Shown here in pieces: positions 53,480 through 62,677 of a stretch of 64,000 bases of DNA. This stretch comes from Bradyrhizobium canariense (GTDB lineage: Bacteria > Pseudomonadota > Alphaproteobacteria > Rhizobiales > Xanthobacteraceae): positions 62,001 through 126,000 of the forward strand of contig NZ_VSST01000029.1 in assembly GCF_019402665.1 (NCBI RefSeq). Direction: 5' to 3'. The notes beneath the pieces are model-generated. The model did no database searches, was not told where the DNA came from, and saw nothing but the letters and a program-made list of their open reading frames with translations. Numbering within the stretch: position 1 is the stretch's first letter; each line of letters opens with the position of its first letter. The position numbers and the translations under genes are program-made.

Positions 53480-54904
53480 GTGAAATCAGAGCTGGAAGCC
53501 CACCCCCTCCAATCCATCAGCCCCGAAGCCGACGCGAACGAGCAAGAGAGCCTGAGCGCTCTCAAGCGAGACTTGCCCCTCCAAGGGTCACAAGAGTTTC
53601 ACGAGCGTTGCGAGCAAGCAATGGACGCTGTCTGTAGGAAATACGCCTACACGGCCCAACACGGGGGAATTGTTCTTCGGCGCAATCCGCTGAAGCTCGC
53701 ACCACTCACCGACCATGTCTTCCACCGTATCAACAAGGCCGAACACGGCTTCCGCTACCGGGACAGCGGTGGCCGCGTGAAGGTCTGGTTTCCGACGTTG
53801 GAGAAGGTCTTATCTCAGTACTACGAACCTGAGTATCACGAGGAGGCATACGACGGCACGTTCGTCATTGCGGAGCGCGTCGAGTTCATGCCCGGCAAGC
53901 CCGAAATCGCGCACGACGACGACGGCTGCCGAGTGTTGAACCTGTGGAGGCCCGCCCCATGGGTTGCACAAGAGGGCGCCGGGGAACCCAAGGTGTTTCT
54001 GGAGCACTTGGATTATCTCTTCGATAGTGACGAGGCCGCGATCAAACACGTTCTCAATTTTCTGGCCCACCTCGTGCAGAAGCCGCATGAGCGCATCGGG
54101 CACGCGCTGTTGCTGACCAGCGAAGCCAAAGGTATCGGCAAGTCCACCTTGGGCACTGTGGTGCGGCGTCTGGTTGGTGAGCAGAACAGCCGTGTCGCCC
54201 AAACCAAGGACCTGAAGGGCGCCTTCGACGGATGGCTCGTGGGTAAACTCGTAGTGCAAGTGGACGAGGTCTACGAGGCGGGCAACTGGGACTTGGCCAA
54301 TAAGCTGAAGCCCCTCATCACCGAGCCTACGGTGAGCGCGAACATCAAGTACGGGCCGCAGATCGAAATCGACAACTACGCCCGCTTCATCATGTTCTCC
54401 AATCACAGTGCGCCCTTGAACATCGAGGAGGGTGACCGCCGCTACTTCGTGTTCAACAGCAAGGCCCAGCCTCGCGAGGACGACTACTACGACCGCCTGT
54501 ATCGCTACATCGGCACTGACGAGGCGATGAACGACATCTTCACGTTCCTGAAGAACAGAGACCTCTCGGGGTTCAATGCCTTCCGGCGCCCCCCGATGAC
54601 CGAGGCAAAACAGCAGGCCATTGCCGATAGCGAGCACCCGTTGCGCACGTACATCATCGAGGCGGTCAAGAGTGGGCATTTCCACGAGACCTTGGGCGAC
54701 GAGTTCACGTACGACGCTCTTCAGCGGCAGTTGGGAAAGGACGGTTACGGGGCGCAGGCGAAGAACGCGAAGGAAGTGGGCATCGCGCTTGCAGCCGCTG
54801 GGGTTACGCACATACGCAAACCGATAGGCGACGGCAAAAGGGCGCGCCACTACATCCTGCCGCCAAGGCCCGAAGGAGCCCAAAAGGAACCGTGGTCGTT
54901 CTGA
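53480..54904 (+). CDS. SF3/DUF5906-type primase-helicase of the island
   Basis: About 474 aa from a GTG (GGAG lies ten bases before); an upstream GTG at 53354 would add 42 residues. The helicase core has Walker A TSEAKGIGKST near residue 214, Walker B VVQVDEVYE near 252, and a sensor segment FIMFSNHSAPLNIEEGDRRYFVF. This is the DUF5906 type seen in phages and satellites. It probably drives replication of the excised element. The gene is convergent with the integrase gene. Confidence 0.85.
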   Translation: MKSELEAHPLQSISPEADANEQESLSALKRDLPLQGSQEFHERCEQAMDAVCRKYAYTAQHGGIVLRRNPLKLAPLTDHVFHRINKAEHGFRYRDSGGRVKVWFPTLEKVLSQYYEPEYHEEAYDGTFVIAERVEFMPGKPEIAHDDDGCRVLNLWRPAPWVAQEGAGEPKVFLEHLDYLFDSDEAAIKHVLNFLAHLVQKPHERIGHALLLTSEAKGIGKSTLGTVVRRLVGEQNSRVAQTKDLKGAFDGWLVGKLVVQVDEVYEAGNWDLANKLKPLITEPTVSANIKYGPQIEIDNYARFIMFSNHSAPLNIEEGDRRYFVFNSKAQPREDDYYDRLYRYIGTDEAMNDIFTFLKNRDLSGFNAFRRPPMTEAKQQAIADSEHPLRTYIIEAVKSGHFHETLGDEFTYDALQRQLGKDGYGAQAKNAKEVGIALAAAGVTHIRKPIGDGKRARHYILPPRPEGAQKEPWSF

Positions 54905-54958
54905 TGTCAGTAGAAGTTCGCCCGTCCACCCGGTCTACCCGGCCCCCACGGGGAACAC

Positions 54959-56863
54959 CTATGTTTCTCGGGGTTTTTGCGGGCCGGGGACTGGACGCCT
55001 ACCCGGTCCACCATGGACCCCCTTGGCTCCTCGTGCGCCCATCTGGTCTGGCGTCCATCGGAGCTGCGAGAGGTCGAGACCGGGATAGCGGACCTTCTCA
55101 ACGGCCTCCGAAAGCCTATGGAAGCCAAACCGACGAGCCATTTCTTTCCAGCCGTAGTCACGAGCTACCGGATTGTTGCCGCTGTGGCCTGTGAGCGCAT
55201 CGTTGACGTCCTCGTTCACGCCCGCTGATCGTAAGGCGTCCTTGAAGCCATGGCGGAATGAGTGAAACACGCTGTCCGGGTTGGTGATGCCGAGCTGGCG
55301 CTTGTAGCGGCCAAACCATTTCGAGAAGGCTTCCCCAAAGAGCCCCTTGGAGCCCGGTGTGAGCTGTGGAAACAGCCGTGCCGATTGTCCGCCCGCAGCG
55401 CTGACATGCTCCACGAACTCCAGAAAGCCAATGCGGATCAACTCGGAGTGGACAGGAATGGCGCGCACGGAGCGGTCGTTCTTCACGTTTCGGCCTTCTT
55501 CCTCCTCCTCGATAACGGTGAGGAAACGGACGCCTGTAGGGTCGTCGGTCTTCACATCTTCCACGCAGATCGGTGCAAGTTCGTTCAGGCGACCTCCGCT
55601 GTAAATCCCGAGCAGTGGCAACCAAAACGCCGCTTCACCCTTTCCGCCTATGGGCCGCTCTCCCGAAACGAACACGGGTGAGGAGAAGAGAGCCTTTAGC
55701 TCCTGTGGCTCCCAAGGCTGTCGTGTGGAGCGCGTCTCGCGCAGCCTCATCCCTTTGACGGGATCGGACCACGGCATGTCATCAGGAATGATGCCGTTGT
55801 TTCGCGCCCAGTTCAGCACCGCGCCCAAGCAGTTCAGCCATTTGTTGATGGTTGCAGCCTTGATCCGAGGAAGGTCGGGATGCTTGCGCGAGTAAGCAGC
55901 AAGCTCGGGCAGAGGGGCCTTCAAGAGTTTCCCCGACCTCTTCGCTGGCACGAGCTGCGCGGCGTCCCGAAATTCCCTAACGTGCCCTCGGTTGATCTTA
56001 GCCACATCGAGGTCACCGTGTAGTTCGATGAAACGCTCGATGCCGCGCTCAAACTCCATGCTGGTGCTTTTCCTGCGGGGTGTGACCTTGAGCCAACCTT
56101 CGTATGCCGCACGAAGCCCTGAGCCTGACGAGGAGACGTTGGGGACGCCGCTGGGTTCAACCAGCTTAGGGCTCTCAATCGGCTCGCCTCGGTGTCGCGC
56201 TTTAACCGCCTCCAATGCGCGGACCTCCGCCCGCATTACAGCGAGTGCCAGCTTGCGAAAATCGGGACTGTTAGCGTCGAGATTGATGCGGAAGAGCTGA
56301 AGCAGTTCGTTCACTTCGTAGCGAATGAAATCGACCTTGCCCCGTGCCAAAGCCTCCTTGAGGGCGGGCAGGACGGTCGAAGTGTCCTCCTCGATTTTGT
56401 GCATCATCCGGTCGGAAAGACCGGAAGCGGTCTGCGGGACCCCAAATGGAGTTGCGAACTCAACACCGGCTTCTGTGAGCTGTCGGCGAACGTCCGCATA
56501 AACCGCGTCGGACCCAACGCCCTCCTCGCGAAGCTCTTCATCTGCGCCCAACTCATGGGCATAGAAGTAGTCGCTGATGGCCTTGATTTCGGCTTCGGTG
56601 AGGGACGTGCGAACAGGCTGCTCGACAAGCATGGCCTCGGCTTGCGCGAGGATGCGGTCAAACTCGATCATGACGGGCTTCGCGAGGACTTTGGCGCGCT
56701 TCTCATCTTTCGTGCGCAATGACCGCTTGAGCCACGGCTGTCGGGCTCTGGGGCTCCCTTGAACCCTCGCGACCACTTCTTCGAGACGCTTCGGCACCTT
56801 CCGGCGTACGCACCAAACGCCATGCTCGTTCTGTATCAGACCAAGTCCCACGACACGCACCAT
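54959..56863 (-). CDS. tRNA-Arg-site tyrosine integrase
   Basis: About 634 aa from ATG 56863 (SD-like GGTGGGA upstream; a GTG three codons earlier is also possible). A DUF6538-like N-terminal segment (about 5-80) is followed by a core-binding domain (about 255-345) and the catalytic domain. Residues: Arg in YSGGRLNELA, HxxR in FHSFRHGFKD, His in TGHSG and Tyr in ARDYGW. The gene points away from the tRNA, 87 bp from it, the normal place for an integrase that catalyses tRNA-Arg insertion and excision. Confidence 0.9.
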   Translation of the reverse strand: MVRVVGLGLIQNEHGVWCVRRKVPKRLEEVVARVQGSPRARQPWLKRSLRTKDEKRAKVLAKPVMIEFDRILAQAEAMLVEQPVRTSLTEAEIKAISDYFYAHELGADEELREEGVGSDAVYADVRRQLTEAGVEFATPFGVPQTASGLSDRMMHKIEEDTSTVLPALKEALARGKVDFIRYEVNELLQLFRINLDANSPDFRKLALAVMRAEVRALEAVKARHRGEPIESPKLVEPSGVPNVSSSGSGLRAAYEGWLKVTPRRKSTSMEFERGIERFIELHGDLDVAKINRGHVREFRDAAQLVPAKRSGKLLKAPLPELAAYSRKHPDLPRIKAATINKWLNCLGAVLNWARNNGIIPDDMPWSDPVKGMRLRETRSTRQPWEPQELKALFSSPVFVSGERPIGGKGEAAFWLPLLGIYSGGRLNELAPICVEDVKTDDPTGVRFLTVIEEEEEGRNVKNDRSVRAIPVHSELIRIGFLEFVEHVSAAGGQSARLFPQLTPGSKGLFGEAFSKWFGRYKRQLGITNPDSVFHSFRHGFKDALRSAGVNEDVNDALTGHSGNNPVARDYGWKEMARRFGFHRLSEAVEKVRYPGLDLSQLRWTPDQMGARGAKGVHGGPGRRPVPGPQKPRET

Positions 56864-56948
56864 TGATCCCACCGCTTGATACCAGTGCGGCAGGAGGAAG
56901 CTATTGATTTGTCGATTTATTCCCGAGAAACAAGGACTTCGCGAGATG

Positions 56949-56966
56949 ATGGCGCGCCCGGAACGA
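56949..56966. repeat. right attachment repeat (within tRNA-Arg 3' end)
   Basis: Exact 18-bp match to 49513-49530, covering the tRNA CCA end, the acceptor 3' strand and the 3' edge of the T arm. Confidence 0.82.
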
Positions 56967-57026
56967 TTCGAACGTCCGACCCTCAGATTCGTAGTCTGAT
57001 GCTCTATCCAGCTGAGCTACGGGCGC
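56950..57026 (-). tRNA. tRNA-Arg (anticodon ACG)
   Basis: A 77-base tRNA including a genomically encoded CCA. The acceptor stem is GCGCCCG/CGGGCGC, the D arm is AGCTCAGCTGGATAGAGC, and the anticodon stem is TCAGA/TCTGA around CTACGAA, giving ACG. The T loop is TTCGAAT. It is intact next to the island integrase. Confidence 0.96.
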
Positions 57027-57089
57027 GTTTTTCGCTGACAGTGCGGGCGTGGCCCGCAGGCAGCCCCCGGCGACGCCGGAGGGGTGCGA

Positions 57090-57114
57090 AAGAGCGCTCT
57101 GACTAACCGCTCTT
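57090..57114 (-). terminator. possible terminator after the sensor kinase
   Basis: AAGAGCG and CGCTCTT form a 7-bp stem around an 11-base loop, 76 bp after the kinase stop. It is followed by only a short T stretch, so the call is weak. Confidence 0.35.
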
Positions 57115-57189
57115 GCCCCAATTGGCAAGGTCCGGATTGGGGAGATTTTGCAGGGACATGACGGTTTCCGCACTCGGCCGCCGGCCGAC

Positions 57190-58689
57190 CTACGCCCGCG
57201 CCCGCTCGTTGCGGACGGAGAGCAGTTCCACGGGGCGGTCGGGGATGACGATCCGGAAGGTGGCGCCGATGGTGCCTTCGACCAGATGGATGTCGCCGCC
57301 ATGGGCGCGGACCAGCTCGGCGGCGATGGCAAGGCCGAGGCCGCTGCCGCCGGGGCGGCCGGAGGTCTGGAACGCCTCGAACAGGTGATCGCGGGTCTTC
57401 TGCGGCACGCCAGGGCCGGTGTCGGAGACCTCGATGATGGCGACCGCGCCCTCGCGTTTTCCCGTGATCCGGATCTGCTGCGCGCCGCCCTCGGCGGACG
57501 CATGGCTTTCCAGCGCCTGGGCGGCGTTGCGGACGAGGTTGAGCAGCACGCGGAAGAGCTGGTCGGGATCGGCGTCGACCGCGAGCCCACGCTCGATTGC
57601 GGCGACCCAGGCGATCGAGGCGTCGGAGGCAAGGCCAGCGGTCTCGCGCACCTCCAGCACCACCGGCTCGATCATGATCATGCGCCGGTCGGGCGCGGCT
57701 TCCTGAGCGCGGCCGTAAGACAAGGTCGACTGGCAGAAGGCGATGGCGCGCTCGAGCGAGCGCACGAGTTTTGGCGCAAAGCGCTGCACCCGCGGATCCG
57801 GCACGCTGGCGAGCTGGTCCGACAGGAGCTGCGCCGAGGCCAGCAGATTGCGCAAATCGTGATTGATCTTGGAGACGGCGAGGCCGAGGGCGGCGAGCCG
57901 GCTCTTCTGGTGCAGCATCGACATCAGGTCGCGCTGCATGTCCGACAATTCGCGCTCGGCAACGCCGATCTCGTCGCTGCGCTGGCTCGGCACGATGATC
58001 CCCGCCGAACTCTCGGGATTTTCGTGGAAGCCGACCAGGCTCGCGGTCAGCCGCCGCATCGGGCGCACGAAGAGATAATGCATGGCGAGATAGACGAGGC
58101 CGGCGGTCAGCACCGCGATGATCAGCGCGACCACCACGACGTTGCGGGAGAAGCGGTACATTGACTGCCGCAGCGGCAGCTCGTCGGTGACAATCTCCAT
58201 GAACTGGGCGTTGCCGACGCCGGGCCCGACGATCCGGATGGCCTGGTTGCCGGTCTCCAGCATCATCCGGAACGAGCCGGTGATCGCCTCCCACGCCGTC
58301 ATGTCGCGCAGGTCGATGTCGTGCTCGATGGCCGCGGGCAGATTGTCGCTGGCGAGCAGACGGCGCTGCTGGCCCATCTTGATGGCAACGGCACGCGCAT
58401 TGATGCTCTTCAGGATCTCGCGCGAGAGCGAATCGGGGACCATGCCGAGCGGCGCCGCATCGAGCACCAGCGCCGCCGTGTTGGCCGCGGCGACGCGGTC
58501 GTTGAGCCGGTTGACCCAGAAGTTGGCGATGGCCGGCACGTAGAGCAGGATGGCCGCGATCATCACCAGGGGAACGGTGAGCAGCAGCAGCTTGCCGGAC
58601 AGCCCAAGCCCGCGCGTCCCGCGCGGCAGCGCCGCCGGCGGGTCCCGCTGATCCCCATCCTGGATCGGCTGGAGGTCTGTCGCTGCCAC
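57190..58689 (-). CDS. sensor histidine kinase
   Basis: 499 aa. TM1 lies near residues 30-55, a periplasmic region of about 130 residues follows, TM2 is near 183-205, then HAMP. HisKA carries the phospho-His in SKINHDLRNLL (about 276). The HATPase shows LLNLVRNAAQAL, VSDTGPGVP and GSGLGLAIAAELV. The signal is unknown and no response regulator is adjacent. It is upstream of the rpmH promoter, divergent from it. Confidence 0.92.
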   Translation of the reverse strand: MAATDLQPIQDGDQRDPPAALPRGTRGLGLSGKLLLLTVPLVMIAAILLYVPAIANFWVNRLNDRVAAANTAALVLDAAPLGMVPDSLSREILKSINARAVAIKMGQQRRLLASDNLPAAIEHDIDLRDMTAWEAITGSFRMMLETGNQAIRIVGPGVGNAQFMEIVTDELPLRQSMYRFSRNVVVVALIIAVLTAGLVYLAMHYLFVRPMRRLTASLVGFHENPESSAGIIVPSQRSDEIGVAERELSDMQRDLMSMLHQKSRLAALGLAVSKINHDLRNLLASAQLLSDQLASVPDPRVQRFAPKLVRSLERAIAFCQSTLSYGRAQEAAPDRRMIMIEPVVLEVRETAGLASDASIAWVAAIERGLAVDADPDQLFRVLLNLVRNAAQALESHASAEGGAQQIRITGKREGAVAIIEVSDTGPGVPQKTRDHLFEAFQTSGRPGGSGLGLAIAAELVRAHGGDIHLVEGTIGATFRIVIPDRPVELLSVRNERARA

Positions 58690-59073
58690 GAAATTCGCCC
58701 TCGCTGCCTTTACCGGATTAAAGATGTCGCCGGGTGAAGGGTTTTGGCGCGTATGAAGATGCGGCCCGCCCCCAGCGCGGTCAAATTACAGATCGTCAAT
58801 CTGCCAAGGTCGGATGTAAGCGCAGATCTGGCGAGTCGCTACCTCAAGGGTTAAAAACCCCGCACGGACAGCGATATTCGCCCGAATTGAGCTCTTGTGC
58901 GGCGTTGACGAAAAGAAGGCGCTCGCATATAAGCCGGCCAATTGTCCGCGATGACCCGGTGTGACCGCCGGGAGCGGCTCTCTTGGGGCCGAAAAAGGCC
59001 CGTTTTGGGCAGCATCTTCCGGACTTTATCATCAATTCTACAGGCAAATTGCCCGGTCAGCGGAGAAAAACCC
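58690..59073. other. 384-bp gap: kinase/rpmH divergent promoters and rpmH leader
   Basis: No gene is supported. The right half holds the rpmH promoter and a leader of about 134 bases with a GGGCC-GAAAAA-GGCCC hairpin near 58987, followed by GTTTT. Confidence 0.55.
58905..58933 (+). promoter_or_regulatory. rpmH promoter (sigma-70 type)
   Basis: TTGACG, a 17-bp spacer and TATAAG. It lies about 140 bp upstream of the rpmH start and is close to consensus, as expected for a ribosomal protein gene. Confidence 0.8.
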
Positions 59074-59208
59074 GTGAAGCGGACTTATCAACCCAGCAAA
59101 CTGGTGCGCAAGCGCCGTCACGGCTTCCGTGCCCGTCTCGCCACGGCCGGCGGCCGAAAGGTGCTCGCCGCCCGCCGCGCCCGCGGCCGCAAGCGTCTGA
59201 GCGCCTGA
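59074..59208 (+). CDS. rpmH: 50S ribosomal protein L34
   Basis: 44 aa starting at GTG, with GGAG about nine bases upstream. The sequence KRTYQPSKLVRKRRHGFRAR and the tail RRARGRKRLSA are typical L34, very basic. It is part of the 50S subunit. It is followed by rnpA, the universal order. Confidence 0.96.
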   Translation: MKRTYQPSKLVRKRRHGFRARLATAGGRKVLAARRARGRKRLSA

Positions 59209-59235
59209 GCCGGACCCCCTTTTTGGGATTTCATC

Positions 59236-59679
59236 ATGGATCGGCTGAGGCAGCGAGCGGATTTCCTCGCCGTTGCCAATGGCGCGCGGGTGAGTAGTCC
59301 CGCGTTCGTCCTGCAAAGCCTTGACCGCCGAAGCCTTGACCGCCAAAACCTTGGCCGAGACGATAGCGGCCCGATCCGGATCGGCTTCACCGTCACCAAA
59401 AAGAACGGCAACGCCCCCCAGCGCAATCGCATCCGGCGCCGGCTTCGCGAACTGGTGAAGCGGCTCGACCCGATGTCGATGCAGCCCCATCATGATTATG
59501 TGCTGGTCGGCCGAAGGGACGCGCTCTCGCGCGACTTCGCCACCATGCTCGACGATCTGCGCATAGCGTTCGCGAAGCCCGCGCGGCATACGCACAAGGG
59601 ACGCGGCTCAAAAAGCAGCCCAACAACCGACGGCTTAAAGCCCGGCCCCGCTCCTGCGACCAGCCGCAAACCGGATTGA
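59236..59679 (+). CDS. rnpA: ribonuclease P protein component
   Basis: 147 aa, slightly longer than most RnpA because of a C-terminal Lys/Pro tail. It contains the RNR motif in QRNRIRRRLRELVKRL. It supports the RNase P RNA in tRNA 5' maturation. It follows rpmH by 27 bases and precedes yidC by 10. Confidence 0.93.
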   Translation: MDRLRQRADFLAVANGARVSSPAFVLQSLDRRSLDRQNLGRDDSGPIRIGFTVTKKNGNAPQRNRIRRRLRELVKRLDPMSMQPHHDYVLVGRRDALSRDFATMLDDLRIAFAKPARHTHKGRGSKSSPTTDGLKPGPAPATSRKPD

Positions 59680-59689
59680 TGACGAGAGA

Positions 59690-61540
59690 ATGATGACCGA
59701 CAACCGCAATACCATCCTCGCCGTCATTCTGTCGGGCTTCGTGCTGATCGCCTGGCAATATTTCTACAACATGCCGGCGATGGAGAAGCAGCGCGCGCAG
59801 CAACAGGCACAGGCCGAGCTGCAGAAGACCACGCCGCAGCCAACGGCTTCCGCGACGCCGGGCGCCACGCCGCAGGCCGGCAGCACGGCCCAGCCGTCGA
59901 CGCCGAGCGCGAACCAGCAAGCCCAGCCGGTCCAAAGCCGTGACAGCGCGATTGCAGCGAGCCCGCGCGTGAAGATCGAGACGCCGCGGATCGCCGGCAG
60001 CATCTCGCTCAAGGGCGGCCGCATCGACGATGTCGCGCTGGTGCAATTCCGCGAAACGGTCGACCCGAAGTCACCGCCGATCATTCTGTATTCGCCCTCG
60101 GGTACCGCGGAGCCCTATTACGCCGAGTTCGGCTGGGTGCCGGCGACGGGCGTGACGGCGAAACTGCCGGACGCGCAGACCGTCTGGAAGCAGGACGGCA
60201 GCGGCAGCCTGACGCCGACCACGCCGGTGGTGCTGAAATGGGACAATGGCGAAGGCCTCAGCTTCCGCCGCACCATCGCGGTCGACGACCACTACCTCTT
60301 CACCGTCAAGGACGAGGTGAGCAATGTCGGCAACGCGCCGGTCACGCTCTATCCGTTCGCGCTGATCTCGCGCCACGGCACGCCGCAGGTCTCCGGCTAC
60401 TACATCCTGCATGAAGGCCTGATCGGCTATCTCGATGGCTTGCAGGAATACGCCTACAAGAAAATCGACGAAGCCCGGACGGTGAACTTCAAGGCCACCA
60501 ATGGCTGGCTCGGCATGACCGACAAGTACTGGGCCTCGGCGCTGCTGCCGGACACCAGTGCGCAAATTCAGGCGCGCTTCTCGTCGAACCCGAGCGGCAA
60601 CGTCCACACCTACCAGACCGATTATCTGCTCGATCCCGTCACCGTCGCGATCGGCGGCGCCGCGACCGCGAACGCGCGGCTGTTCGCCGGCGCCAAGGAA
60701 GCCAGCGTCGTCGGCATCAACTTCCCGCTCGCCGGCCATGGCGGCTACAACAAGGAACTCGGCCTCAACCATTTCGATCTGTTGATCGACTGGGGCTGGT
60801 TCTACTTCATCACCAAGCCGATGTTCCTCGGCCTCGACTTCTTCTACCGCTTCTTCGGCAATTTCGGCATCTCGATCCTGCTCGTGACCGTGATCGTGAA
60901 GCTCCTGTTCTTCCCGCTGGCGAACAAGTCCTACGCCTCGATGGCGAAGATGAAGTCGGTCCAACCGCAGCTTCAGGCGCTGAAGGAGCGCTACCCTGAC
61001 GACAAGGTGAAGCAGCAGCAGGAGATGATGGAGATCTACCGCAAGGAGAAGATCAATCCGGTCGCCGGCTGTCTTCCCGTGGTGATCCAGATCCCGGTGT
61101 TCTTCTCGCTGTACAAGGTGCTGTTCGTCACCATCGAGATGCGGCACGCGCCGTTCTTCGGCTGGATCAAGGATCTTTCCGCGCCGGACCCGACCAACCT
61201 GTTCACTCTGTTCGGGTTGATCCCGTTCGATCCGACCACTATCCCGGTGTTCGGCCACTACCTGGCGCTCGGCATCTGGCCGATCATCATGGGCATCACG
61301 ATGTGGTTCCAGATGAAGCTGAATCCGACGCCGCCGGATCCGACGCAGCAGATGATCTTCAACTGGATGCCGCTGATCTTCACCTTCATGCTGGCGGGCT
61401 TCCCGGCAGGCCTCGTGATCTACTGGGCCTGGAACAACACGCTCTCGGTGCTGCAGCAGAGCTTCATCATGCGCCGCAACGGCGTGAAGGTGGAGCTGTT
61501 CGACAATCTCAAGGCAACGTTCGCGAAGAAGGCGACGTAG
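59690..61540 (+). CDS. yidC: membrane protein insertase YidC
   Basis: 616 aa. TM1 is at residues 8-28 (ILAVILSGFVLIAWQYFYN). A Pro/Thr/Gln-rich linker (about 40-85) precedes the large periplasmic domain (about 85-360). The 5-helix YidC/Oxa1 core follows, including FGNFGISILLVTVIVKLLFFPLANKS with its conserved Arg/Lys region, and PVVIQIPVFFSLYKVL. It ends in a basic tail. It helps SecYEG and inserts small membrane proteins. It is third in rpmH-rnpA-yidC-engB. Confidence 0.95.
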   Translation: MMTDNRNTILAVILSGFVLIAWQYFYNMPAMEKQRAQQQAQAELQKTTPQPTASATPGATPQAGSTAQPSTPSANQQAQPVQSRDSAIAASPRVKIETPRIAGSISLKGGRIDDVALVQFRETVDPKSPPIILYSPSGTAEPYYAEFGWVPATGVTAKLPDAQTVWKQDGSGSLTPTTPVVLKWDNGEGLSFRRTIAVDDHYLFTVKDEVSNVGNAPVTLYPFALISRHGTPQVSGYYILHEGLIGYLDGLQEYAYKKIDEARTVNFKATNGWLGMTDKYWASALLPDTSAQIQARFSSNPSGNVHTYQTDYLLDPVTVAIGGAATANARLFAGAKEASVVGINFPLAGHGGYNKELGLNHFDLLIDWGWFYFITKPMFLGLDFFYRFFGNFGISILLVTVIVKLLFFPLANKSYASMAKMKSVQPQLQALKERYPDDKVKQQQEMMEIYRKEKINPVAGCLPVVIQIPVFFSLYKVLFVTIEMRHAPFFGWIKDLSAPDPTNLFTLFGLIPFDPTTIPVFGHYLALGIWPIIMGITMWFQMKLNPTPPDPTQQMIFNWMPLIFTFMLAGFPAGLVIYWAWNNTLSVLQQSFIMRRNGVKVELFDNLKATFAKKAT

Positions 61541-61545
61541 CGGTC

Positions 61546-61629
61546 GTCATTGCGAGGAGCGAGCGACGAAGCAATCCAGAGTCCCTCCGCGGACGCATTT
61601 CTGGATTGCTTCGCTTCGCTCGCAATGAC
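61546..61629. repeat. REP-like palindrome between yidC and engB
   Basis: GTCATTGCGAG... with GAAGCAATCCAGA is mirrored by TCTGGATTGCTTC and CTCGCAATGAC. It forms a long imperfect hairpin, of a dispersed type common in alphaproteobacterial genomes. Confidence 0.85.
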
Positions 61630-61652
61630 GCGGACAAACAGAAAGCCTTCGC

Positions 61653-62306
61653 ATGAATGACGACAAGGATGCGAAGCTGATCGAGGTCGGGCGGAAGCTG
61701 TTCACGCGCGACTGGCAGTTCATCTGGGCCTCGCCCTCGACTGAAACGCTGCCGCCGATGGCGGGGCTGGAGATCGCCTTTGCCGGCCGCTCCAATGTCG
61801 GCAAGTCCAGCCTGATCAACGCGCTGACCGGGCGCAACGCGCTCGCGCGCACCTCGCATACCCCGGGCCGCACCCAGGAGCTGATCTTCTTCGAGGTCCC
61901 CGGGAAAAGTGAACTGCGCCTCGTCGACATGCCCGGCTATGGCTACGCCAAAGCGCCGAAGAGCCAGGTCGCGTCCTGGACCGAGCTGATCCACAAATTC
62001 CTGCTCGGACGCGCCAGCCTCGCGCGTGTCTACGTGCTGGTGGACGCGCGGCACGGCCTCAAGGACGTCGATCTCGAAGTCCTGAAGACACTCGATCGCT
62101 CCGCGGTCAGCTACCAGATCGTGCTGACCAAGGTCGACCAGATCAAGGCCACCGAGCTCCAATCGCGCATCATCGAGACCGAGGCCGCGCTCGCCAAGCG
62201 TCCGGCGGCGTTCCCCAACGTGCTCGCGACCTCGTCGCGGAGCGCGACCGGCATGGCCGAGCTGCGCGCAGCGATCGCAAAGTTGCTGGAAGAGCGAACC
62301 TCGTAA
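61653..62306 (+). CDS. engB: ribosome-biogenesis GTPase EngB (YsxC/YihA)
   Basis: 217 aa. G1 GRSNVGKSSLINAL is near residue 48, G3 is DMPGYG and G4 is TKVD, with the family LILVDAR-type segment VYVLVDARHGL. It acts in 50S assembly. Its stop TAA overlaps the next gene's ATG by one base. Confidence 0.94.
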   Translation: MNDDKDAKLIEVGRKLFTRDWQFIWASPSTETLPPMAGLEIAFAGRSNVGKSSLINALTGRNALARTSHTPGRTQELIFFEVPGKSELRLVDMPGYGYAKAPKSQVASWTELIHKFLLGRASLARVYVLVDARHGLKDVDLEVLKTLDRSAVSYQIVLTKVDQIKATELQSRIIETEAALAKRPAAFPNVLATSSRSATGMAELRAAIAKLLEERTS

Positions 62307-62677
62307 TGACGGCATTCCGCCTGCTGATCGGGCTTGCCGGCGTGATGGGCGCCGCCGGCGTCGCGCTGGCCGCGGCTTCCGCGCATGGCGGCGATGCGAG
62401 CCGGCTCGCCGCCGCAAGTGCCATGCTGCTGTTTCATGCAACCGCCATACTCGCGGCCGTCGCCCTGCTCGGGCGCGGCCTTCTGCACGACGGAATTGGC
62501 ATCATCGCCGCGTCCGGCTTCGCAGCCGGCGCCGCGCTGTTCGCGGGCGACCTCACGTTGCGGCAATATGCCGGCCATTCGCTGTTTCCCTATGCAGCGC
62601 CGACCGGTGGATCGGTGATGATCTTGAGCTGGCTGGCGGTGACGCTCGCCGCGGTGGTGGTGAAGCGCAGTCCGTAG
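62306..62677 (+). CDS. DUF423 family membrane protein
   Basis: 123 aa with four hydrophobic helices: LIGLAGVMGAAGVALAAASAHG, LLFHATAILAAVALLG, GIGIIAASGFAAGAALFAGDL and GSVMILSWLAVTLAAVVV. This matches DUF423 (YgdD-type). The function is unknown. It is translationally coupled to engB. Confidence 0.85.
   Translation: MTAFRLLIGLAGVMGAAGVALAAASAHGGDASRLAAASAMLLFHATAILAAVALLGRGLLHDGIGIIAASGFAAGAALFAGDLTLRQYAGHSLFPYAAPTGGSVMILSWLAVTLAAVVVKRSP

Larger units (their letters stand above)
49513..56966. mobile_element. compact integrative element in tRNA-Arg(ACG)
   Basis: About 7.4 kb between 18-bp direct repeats, with the integrase next to the intact tRNA. Contents are a nuclease-NTPase gene (-), a short tyrosine recombinase (+), an SF3 helicase (+) and the integrase (-). 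There are no capsid, terminase or conjugation genes. The nuclease gene looks lower in GC than the surroundings. The layout resembles a phage satellite or small integrative element. Confidence 0.8.
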
